A stretch of 27,111 nt of DNA from CAYPZL01 sp964415045 (GTDB lineage Bacteria; Planctomycetota; Phycisphaerae; Sedimentisphaerales; Anaerobacaceae), in contig CAYPZL010000061.1 in assembly GCA_964415045.1 (NCBI GenBank), forward strand, positions 1 to 27,111. Reading direction: 5' to 3'. Under the pieces are notes generated by a model. That model searched no databases and had not been told where the DNA came from. It saw only the letters and a program-made list of their open reading frames with translations. The translations under genes were made by a program, and so were the position numbers. Positions within the stretch are counted from its first letter, which is position 1. Each line of letters opens with the position of its first letter. Shown one piece after another: positions 21,681 to 27,111 of this stretch.

Positions 21681-22541
21681 ATGCAAACGTTGAAGATAAT
21701 GATGATCGGTGCGACGCTGGCTGCGTTCGTAGTGCTGATGCCCGGCCATACTGCCGCCCAGCAAGCCACCGAGCCGCCGGCAAAGACCGAGCCCGTCGAG
21801 GTCGTTCAGAACAACGGCGGCATGAAGGTCAGGCTCAACTTCCAGGACGCTCCCCTGCAGGCCGTCCTGGAGTATCTGTCCGAAACGGCGGGATTGACGG
21901 TCGTCTCCAGCGAACCTCTGGTGGACGGCCGGATGACGGTCATCAGCCGCCAGCCCATCTCACTCGAGGAGGCAGTCTCCCTGATCAACTCGATGCTCAA
22001 GGAAAAGAACTTGACCACGATACTCAACGGCAAAGTCCTCAAGGTCGTGACCCTGGAAGCCGCCAAGCAGGAAAGTGTTCCCGTCTTCTCGGGCCGTGAC
22101 CCGGACGCCGTCCTTGCCAGCGATGATGTGGTGACCTACGTGATCCCCGTCAGTTACGTCACCGCCAGCGCGCTGCGAGAGAACTTGCAAGGCCTGGTTC
22201 CGGAGTACGCCAGTCTCGAGGCCAACGAAGACGGCAATGCCCTGATCGTCACCGACACGATGGCCAACATCCAGCGTCTGATGAAAATCGTGGCGGCGTT
22301 GGACACCCATATGGCGTCGGTGGCGGAGATCCGGGTCTTTCGCTTGGTCAACGCCGATGCCACGAGTGCGGCCGAGATGATCAACACCATGTTCCAGCAG
22401 GATTCGCGAAGCGGTCGCAGCAGCCGGGGCGGCTCGTCCAGAGGGGACAGCCCCTTCCGGATGATGATGGACCGGTTCCGTGGCGGTCCTCCTCCCGGCA
22501 TGTTCGGCGGACGCGGCCCCAGCGGACGCGGGGGGCGCTGA
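21681..22541 (+). CDS. Secretin N-domain protein (N0-N1 plus half of the next repeat); detached N-terminal part of GspD
   Basis: 286 aa from ATG 21681 (AAGGAG nine bases upstream; ATG 21675 is too close to it). A signal peptide (MQTLKIMMIGATLAAFVVLM then PGHTAAQQ) precedes an N0/STN-like domain, residues about 48-126 (KVRLNFQDAPLQAVLEYLSE, then TAGLTVVSSE). A complete N1-like domain follows, about 150-209 (VVTYVIPVSYVTASALRENL, then NALIVTDTMANIQRLMKIVA). Then comes only the first half of another N domain (EIRVFRLVNADATSAAEMIN, about 215-239), which runs into a Gly/Arg/Ser/Met/Pro tail and stops. The secretin pore domain is absent here and is encoded by the next gene, whose mature part starts with the missing second half. 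It is probably a periplasmic component of the secretin complex. Confidence 0.88.
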   Translation: MQTLKIMMIGATLAAFVVLMPGHTAAQQATEPPAKTEPVEVVQNNGGMKVRLNFQDAPLQAVLEYLSETAGLTVVSSEPLVDGRMTVISRQPISLEEAVSLINSMLKEKNLTTILNGKVLKVVTLEAAKQESVPVFSGRDPDAVLASDDVVTYVIPVSYVTASALRENLQGLVPEYASLEANEDGNALIVTDTMANIQRLMKIVAALDTHMASVAEIRVFRLVNADATSAAEMINTMFQQDSRSGRSSRGGSSRGDSPFRMMMDRFRGGPPPGMFGGRGPSGRGGR

Positions 22542-22636
22542 TCTCGTGAAACGTATCTCGCAATGGCCCTCGCTTCACGCGGCTGACGCCGAGCACGAGC
22601 ACCGAAGAACGTTTGAACGCTAAGGAGACCCTGGCG

Positions 22637-24742
22637 ATGCGAATTCACAGAACACTTGTGATGGTCATGATGCTGGTTGCCGCCGGTGTGCTGATGCCCC
22701 GTCATGGCTATGCCCAGCAAACGGACAATCTGTCCTCCGAGACGGAGACGGAGGACACTGCTACGGTAACCGACCGTGGCGATCGGCGCGACCGCTTCGA
22801 CCGGGAGCGCCGCCAGGATGACGAACAAGAAGACGGCAGCGTCCAGAGCGGCGGGAGCGTCAACGTGCAGGTGATCGCGGTCGCCGACGAACGGACCAAC
22901 TCGGTCGTGGTCAGAGGACCGGCTGAGCTGCTGGACCTCGTGGCCGAGGTGCTCGCGTCCCTCGATGATACGACGGTCGAGGTCGCCGGTGTGAAGATCT
23001 TTCAGCTTCGCTATGCCGACGCGATGAACGTGGCCGACATCATCAACAATCTCTTCGGCGAGGAGCAGTCCCAATCCGACCAGCGGGGCGGGTTCACGAT
23101 GTTTCGACCTCCCTTCGGCGGCGGGTCCGACCGTCGGCAGAGCCGGGACGACGAAAGCGGGAGCAAGCTCACGGTCGTTGCCGCAGCGGACAGCCAGACC
23201 AACACCGTCGTGGTGACCGGACCGAACGAACTGCTGGAGGTCGTGGCCGGTGTGGTCGAGAAACTGGACTCTCAGATCCCCAGTCTGGCGGACGTAAAGG
23301 TCTTCCACTTGGAGTATGCCGATGCCCAGGATACCTCCGAGCTGATCAACGAGGTCTTCGGCGAAAGTGCCTCCTCGTCGCGGTCGACCCGGTCCAGCAG
23401 CCAGCAGAACCAGATGGTCCGGTTCATGCGCGGAGGATCGTCGCAGCGAGGCGCCCAGAGCGGGGGGATCGCGGATGTCGAAGTCATCGCTTCCGCCGAT
23501 TCGCAGACGAATTCCGTGGTGGTCAGCGGTCCCGCCGAGACGCTGGAGGCGATTGCCGATGTCATCAAAGAACTGGATATCAATCCGGAGCAGGAGCGGC
23601 GCATCTTCGTCTACCCGCTCAAGAACGCCACCGCCACGAACCTCATGGAGATTCTCAACAACCTCTTCCTGGAGATGCAGGCGCTGGATGAGGCGGGCAG
23701 CAGCCGGACCGGCCAGCAATTCCAGGGCAGACAGGCCGCTCCCACGGCACAGGCGGGCGGCGACTCCTCCGACAGCGGCGACGACCTCTCCGAAGAAACC
23801 TATTTCGAAGCCGATGCCGATACGAATTCCCTGCTCATCATGACCTCCTCGAAGAACTACGAGAAGATCAAACCGATCCTCGACGAGCTGGACAAGCCCA
23901 TCGGACAGGTCCTCATCAAGGTCCTCTTCGCCGAGATCACACACAACAACGATATCGATCTCGGCACCGAGTTCTCGGCGTGGAACCTCCGAGGGCTCGG
24001 CGACGATCGCAATGTTGAGGTTGGCACCACGTTCGGTCAGCCCGTGAGCGGTCTCAGTGCCACGGTGTTCGACCAGGACGTAGAGGTCGCGATCCATGCT
24101 CTTCAGGAGACCGGCAAGTTGAACATCCTTTCTCGTCCCTACATCCTGACCAGCAACAACCAGACGGCCACGATCACCGTCGGCCAGGAAGTGCCCTATG
24201 CCACCGGTGAGAGCCTGACGACCGGCCAGTCGCAGACCACCACCGAGTACCGCGACATCGGTATCATTCTGGAGGTGACCCCGTCGATCAATCCGGACGG
24301 ACTGGTCAACATGACCGTTCGACCCGAAATCTCATCGCAGACGGGCGAAAACGTGCAGATCTCCGAGAATCTCGCGCTGCCCGTGTTCTCCACGCGAACG
24401 TCCGAGACGAAGGTCGCCATTCGGAACGGGCAGACCATTGTGATCGGTGGTTTGATGCAGGATCAAACGACGGAAACCATCAGCAAGGTTCCCTTGTTGG
24501 GCGACGTTCCGATCGTGGGCAACCTCTTCAAACGCACGATTATCGGGAAAGACAAGACGGAACTGCTGATCTTCCTGACGCCGCTTGTGGCGCCGGACGC
24601 CGCGGCCCTGATCCCCATCTCCAACACCGAACGGTCCCGCAGCAATCTGCTCGACGACCAAACGGTGGCGGATATTTTCAAGAAGCACATGGAAGCCATG
24701 GAAGCACAAGCGGAGCCGGCAGAACCGAATTTACCCAAGTGA
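22637..24742 (+). CDS. gspD: Type II secretion outer-membrane secretin GspD
   Basis: 701 aa from ATG 22637 (AAGGAG nine bases upstream). A second, similar signal peptide (MRIHRTLVMVMMLVAAGVLM then PRHGYAQQ) is followed by an acidic linker and N-domain repeats. Second halves lie at about 75-110, 177-211, 279-313 and 386-420, each with the pattern V.A.AD..TN.VVV.GP.E.L; first halves lie at about 117-141, 218-242 and 322-346. The halves are separated by Gly/Ser/Arg-rich linkers. Residues about 424-650 form the secretin pore (VLIKVLFAEITHNNDIDLGT, LNILSRPYILTSNNQTATIT, then VGQEVPY) with the signature VPLLGDVPIVGNLFKR near 618. A C-terminal charged tail follows. It forms the outer-membrane channel. 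Last gene of the operon. Confidence 0.95.
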   Translation: MRIHRTLVMVMMLVAAGVLMPRHGYAQQTDNLSSETETEDTATVTDRGDRRDRFDRERRQDDEQEDGSVQSGGSVNVQVIAVADERTNSVVVRGPAELLDLVAEVLASLDDTTVEVAGVKIFQLRYADAMNVADIINNLFGEEQSQSDQRGGFTMFRPPFGGGSDRRQSRDDESGSKLTVVAAADSQTNTVVVTGPNELLEVVAGVVEKLDSQIPSLADVKVFHLEYADAQDTSELINEVFGESASSSRSTRSSSQQNQMVRFMRGGSSQRGAQSGGIADVEVIASADSQTNSVVVSGPAETLEAIADVIKELDINPEQERRIFVYPLKNATATNLMEILNNLFLEMQALDEAGSSRTGQQFQGRQAAPTAQAGGDSSDSGDDLSEETYFEADADTNSLLIMTSSKNYEKIKPILDELDKPIGQVLIKVLFAEITHNNDIDLGTEFSAWNLRGLGDDRNVEVGTTFGQPVSGLSATVFDQDVEVAIHALQETGKLNILSRPYILTSNNQTATITVGQEVPYATGESLTTGQSQTTTEYRDIGIILEVTPSINPDGLVNMTVRPEISSQTGENVQISENLALPVFSTRTSETKVAIRNGQTIVIGGLMQDQTTETISKVPLLGDVPIVGNLFKRTIIGKDKTELLIFLTPLVAPDAAALIPISNTERSRSNLLDDQTVADIFKKHMEAMEAQAEPAEPNLPK

Positions 24743-24903
24743 GAAAGAACCGCTGAGAAACCGTTTGAAATTTCGCAGGCCCTGTGCCGGGACGCGGCCG
24801 TGGCCCGTCACCTGATTGCGGAAGGGGTGGTTGCACGTGATACGCACGTCAGGCTATACGGAATTCCGTCTTGTCGCCCGGATAGAAGGAAAGGAGCGTT
24901 TGG

Positions 24904-26241
24904 ATGGGAATCAGGAGCAGTGCGTTGCACGCGCGGTTTACGATCGCGTGTGTCCTTTTGTTGGTTGGTGTTCGTTTCTCTACTGTTGCTGCCGCGGCGG
25001 ATAAGCTGCGCCTTGTCATCGAGACCGATGCGCCCGGCGGGGACCCGGATGACGAGGGCTCGCTGGTCCGTTTCTTTCTGTACCTCAACGAGTGGGACGT
25101 CGAAGGTCTGATCGGCACGCGCGCCGCGGCCCAGAGTCGGTTGGGCATCTCCGGCAAAGAGCGAATTCTGCAATACATCGATGGTTACGAAGAAGCGTAT
25201 GGAAATCTGAGACTCCACGACCCGCGCTATCCCGCCCCGGATGCTTTGCGCTGCGTCACGAAGCAGTGTTGTGAGGGAAGCGAGGGACGCGACCATGTCA
25301 TCTCCGTCGTGGACGCAGACGATGTCCGGGACGTGTGGTATCTCAACTGGGGGACGAACGAAGAGGACGACAAACCCACGGCCCTGCGGGAAGCGCTCGA
25401 CCATGTGCAGCGGCCCCGAAGCGCCGCGCAGTACCGGCGTTTCGCCGGCAAGGTTCGGTACGTCGGCGTGTATCGGCAGAATCACCTCGGGCCTCATCGC
25501 TCGGCCCTGGGTTTCTACATGGACGCGTTCTACCCCGACATGGACGGCGGGCGCTGGTACCATCGCTGGCGGCCCCTGACGGCGCGGGCCGGAGGCTTCG
25601 ACGTCGAGCGTGACATCAAGCGCAACCACGGCCCGCTCTGCGCCAACTACACGATTCAGAAGGAGGGGGACACGCCGACGTTCATGCACCTGATTCCCAA
25701 CGGGCTCAACGTGCCCGCCCGGCCCGCATGGGGTGGCTGGTCCGGCCGCTTCAGCTTCAACGAAGAGCGCCACCTCTGGCAGTGCGATCGGCGGGACGCC
25801 TGGAAAGGAAAAACGCACCGTGACAACACGCTGGCCCGCTGGGCGGCGCACCTCCAGAACGATTTCAAAGCGCGGGCCGACTGGTGTGTAGCCAAGAGCT
25901 TCGCGAAGGCCAACCATGCGCCGCTGGTGGTTGTGGAAGGCGACCGGATGCAAAATGCGCTCGTGCGAGAGGCGCCCGCTGCCGGCCGCTTGACCTTGGA
26001 CGCTGCCGGCACCACCGATCCCGATGGCGACGAGCTTCGCTACGAATGGTTCGTCTATCAGGAGGCCGGAACGTACCAGGGCCTCGTGACACTCGCAAAT
26101 GCCGACACCCTGAAGTGCACGCTCCACATCCCACCCGACGCCGCGGGCAAGACCATCCACGTCATCCTGCAAGTAACCGACGACGGCGCGCCCCCCCTGA
26201 CCCGCTACCGCCGCATCGTCGTCGAAGTGAACCGCACTTAG
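24904..26241 (+). CDS. Exported DUF1593 / Sde182-type protein with nucleoside-hydrolase-like domain
   Basis: 445 aa from ATG 24904, preceded by GAAAGGAG. A signal peptide (ARFTIACVLLLVGVRFSTVA then AAAADK) leads into a DUF1593 domain with LRLVIETDAPGGDPDDEGSL, the nucleoside-hydrolase-like Asp cluster, and VVDADDVRDVWYLNWGTNEE, GFYMDAFYPDMDG and WGGWSGRF. The last 100 residues are an Ig-like DUF1593 C-terminal domain (TLDAAGTTDPDGDELRYEWF, then ILQVTDDGAPPLTRYRRIVV). This domain pair is known from putative cellulose-binding proteins such as Sde182; the catalytic function is unproven. Periplasmic or secreted. It starts 161 bp after gspD, with no terminator seen between, and may be a separate unit. 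Confidence 0.88.
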   Translation: MGIRSSALHARFTIACVLLLVGVRFSTVAAAADKLRLVIETDAPGGDPDDEGSLVRFFLYLNEWDVEGLIGTRAAAQSRLGISGKERILQYIDGYEEAYGNLRLHDPRYPAPDALRCVTKQCCEGSEGRDHVISVVDADDVRDVWYLNWGTNEEDDKPTALREALDHVQRPRSAAQYRRFAGKVRYVGVYRQNHLGPHRSALGFYMDAFYPDMDGGRWYHRWRPLTARAGGFDVERDIKRNHGPLCANYTIQKEGDTPTFMHLIPNGLNVPARPAWGGWSGRFSFNEERHLWQCDRRDAWKGKTHRDNTLARWAAHLQNDFKARADWCVAKSFAKANHAPLVVVEGDRMQNALVREAPAAGRLTLDAAGTTDPDGDELRYEWFVYQEAGTYQGLVTLANADTLKCTLHIPPDAAGKTIHVILQVTDDGAPPLTRYRRIVVEVNRT

Positions 26242-26311
26242 CCCCCGGTACGGTAGCAAGCGCGCCAGGCTCACGAGCTGGACGCCCCTGTGCCCCAAGG
26301 GTGAGTGGCAA

Positions 26312-26483
26312 CGGTAGGGCCGATTCCCAGGGGAAGGGCACGAGGATGCGGCCGCCCAGGTATTGTCCGACCGGCACCGTGTCCCCCGCTTCAGCCGCCT
26401 GAAACTGCCAGAGGCCGTTCCGAGGAAGACCGGGGTGTGCACACAACGACGCATGCGGCCAGGGCTGAAGTCCTTCGAGTCAT
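26312..26483 (-). pseudogene. Frameshifted N-terminal fragment of a GH2-family glycoside hydrolase
   Basis: On the minus strand, ATG 26481-26483 opens a signal-peptide-like MTRRTSALAACVVVCTP, with GGAG about ten bases upstream. The frame then breaks. In another frame, about 26419-26312 encodes NGLWQFQAAEAGDTVPVGQY followed by LGGRILVPFPWESALP. That is what I recall as the start of the GH2 sugar-binding domain (NLNGLWQF.A...G..VP.G..L...I.VPFP.ESALSG). One net base shift separates the two frames, and about 20 residues expected between them are missing. After ESALP the homology ends; the rest of the enzyme is absent. It is a dead remnant adjacent to the DUF1593 gene. Confidence 0.6.
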
Positions 26484-26689
26484 AAGCCCGTTCTCCGTGA
26501 GTGTCGGTTGACGATCCAAAGACAAAGCGGACGATACACACGATCGGCATTCAGGTCCATGACCCACCGGCCGAATTTGAGAACGGTCGGGTACGGCTTG
26601 CGAAGATATATCCTGCCGCCGCGGAGGCCGACGGAGGACGGCACTGCTGTGCGCAATTTCGGGAGCCGGGCATCAAAACGGGTAGGGCG

Positions 26690-26718
26690 TTGATTTGCTG
26701 GCAGGGACGCTCTACAAT
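26690..26718 (+). promoter_or_regulatory. Sigma70-type promoter for the small Cys-rich ORF
   Basis: -35 TTGATT at 26690-26695 and -10 TACAAT at 26713-26718 are separated by exactly 17 bp. It is followed 18-25 bp later by the ribosome binding site AAAGGAGG (26736-26743) of the small ORF starting at 26748. Confidence 0.55.
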
Positions 26719-26747
26719 CCAGATACATGCAATGGAAAGGAGGGTGC

Positions 26748-26954
26748 GTGTCCAGGGAGAGTGAGGAGATCGCGAAGCCGTGCTTGGAGAAACGGAGGCG
26801 CATGCTGGAACGCCTGGCCCTGGAAGCCGTCGCTTGCCTCCGACGCCCGGACTGCGGCAGCCGCATGGACATCCGCTGCCCCTGGTGCGGCCGGCGTGCA
26901 GGCTCTCGGCCCACACCGACGAAAAAACTGAGAAAATTCTGGTTTTCCTGTTAA
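26748..26954 (+). CDS. Small hypothetical Cys-rich (zinc-ribbon-like) protein
   Basis: 68 aa from GTG 26748, chosen because a near-perfect AAAGGAGG ends four bases before it and a sigma70-type promoter lies upstream. ATG 26727 lies before this site; ATG 26802 has its own GGAGG but only three bases of spacing. The N-terminal half is a charged helix (EEIAKPCLEKRRRMLERLAL then EAVACL). Next comes RRPDCGSRMDIRCPWCGRRA, with a CPWC knuckle and further Cys at ACLRRPDC that could bind zinc. The tail is basic (PTPTKKLRKFWFSC). I recognise no family. It could be a small regulatory or nucleic-acid-binding protein or a chance frame; the promoter and ribosome binding site favour a real gene. Confidence 0.45.
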   Translation: MSRESEEIAKPCLEKRRRMLERLALEAVACLRRPDCGSRMDIRCPWCGRRAGSRPTPTKKLRKFWFSC

Positions 26955-27111
26955 CATGTTGACCGTGGCAAACGCCTTCTGCACAGTCAATAGGGTTCTT
27001 GGGCGGGATTTGCCCATCTGGGCTCCATGAAGCACGTTGTCCTTGATCCTATAAGTTCTCAAGTTGACTGACTTTTTTGTGTTGGTTTTCATGCGGCCAC
27101 CAGGAGTCGCT
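26955..27111. other. Right-end non-coding stretch with a weak hairpin
   Basis: No convincing gene. TTGACCGTG at 26959-26967 pairs with CACAGTCAA at 26982-26990 (8 of 9, 14-base loop). The hairpin starts 5 bp after the small ORF stop and is not followed by a clear T-run, so terminator function is doubtful. A minus-strand frame (26712-27092) covers this part but shows no recognisable domain and is antisense to the small ORF. Confidence 0.4.

Noticed and set aside
22154..24097. 647-codon minus-strand frame across the secretin genes
   Set aside because: Its apparent repeats are just the reverse complement of the N-domain repeats.
24808..26550. 580-codon minus-strand frame opposite the DUF1593 gene
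   Set aside because: Shadow of the DUF1593 gene; only the short GH2-like piece beyond 26312 carries recognisable minus-strand coding, and that is in another frame.
26480..26914. Minus-strand 144-codon frame at the right end
   Set aside because: Antisense to the small ORF and its promoter; no domain and Arg/Ser-rich shadow composition.
1..27111. CRISPR array, tRNA or rRNA genes
   Set aside because: I looked for regularly spaced direct repeats, tRNA cloverleaf signatures (GGTTCGAATCC-type T-arms) and conserved rRNA segments and saw none.

Overview
The window (about 60% G+C by eye) looks like a chromosome segment of a free-living anaerobic bacterium of the Planctomycetota (Phycisphaerae / Sedimentisphaerales type). 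The basis is a Tat-exported sulfatase, a DUF1593 protein, exported esterase-like enzymes, a decayed GH2 gene and a one-piece type II secretion (T2SS) operon of hybrid T2SS / type IV pilus character. The taxonomic guess is an inference from gene content, not a measurement.

Layout. Positions 1-2004 hold the 3' end of a DUF1214 protein and two outer-membrane-type proteins (a 'neuromedin U'-like transporter family protein and a DUF2490 protein). An exported two-domain hydrolase (alpha/beta hydrolase plus SGNH) on the minus strand (2032-3510) is divergent from a Tat-dependent sulfatase (3713-5248). Positions 5249-6437 are a gene graveyard: a possible aminotransferase remnant with an in-frame amber codon, an IS1634-family transposase remnant with an internal deletion, and an inverted-repeat structure.

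Positions 6438-11084 are a hydrogen/redox regulatory cluster: a perfect Rex operator and sigma70-type promoter, rex, a thioredoxin-like [2Fe-2S] protein, a PAS protein, a SpoIIE/PP2C phosphatase with a long extra C-terminal domain, a second [2Fe-2S] protein, and a monomeric [FeFe] hydrogenase of group B1/B3 type. The likely logic is that Rex reads NADH/NAD+ while the PAS protein and phosphatase transmit a redox or H2-linked signal. No kinase, flavin-binding NADH subunit or HydEFG maturase is present here. This is the most interesting system in the window.

Positions 11085-11710 are non-coding with two related palindromes and a terminator. Positions 11711-24742 are the secretion operon: an unknown exported Gly/Arg-rich protein, gspE, gspF, a 175-bp MITE-like element, gspG, gspH, gspI, gspJ, gspK, a PilM/PilN (GspL-like) fusion, a PilO/GspM-like protein, a GspC/PilP-like protein, and a secretin encoded by two genes whose boundary falls in the middle of an N-domain repeat. 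No prepilin peptidase is visible.

Positions 24904-26241 encode an exported DUF1593 protein. The right end (26242-27111) holds a frameshifted GH2 fragment on the minus strand and a small Cys-rich ORF with a good promoter and ribosome binding site. Function calls rest on motif recognition from memory; no database search was run.
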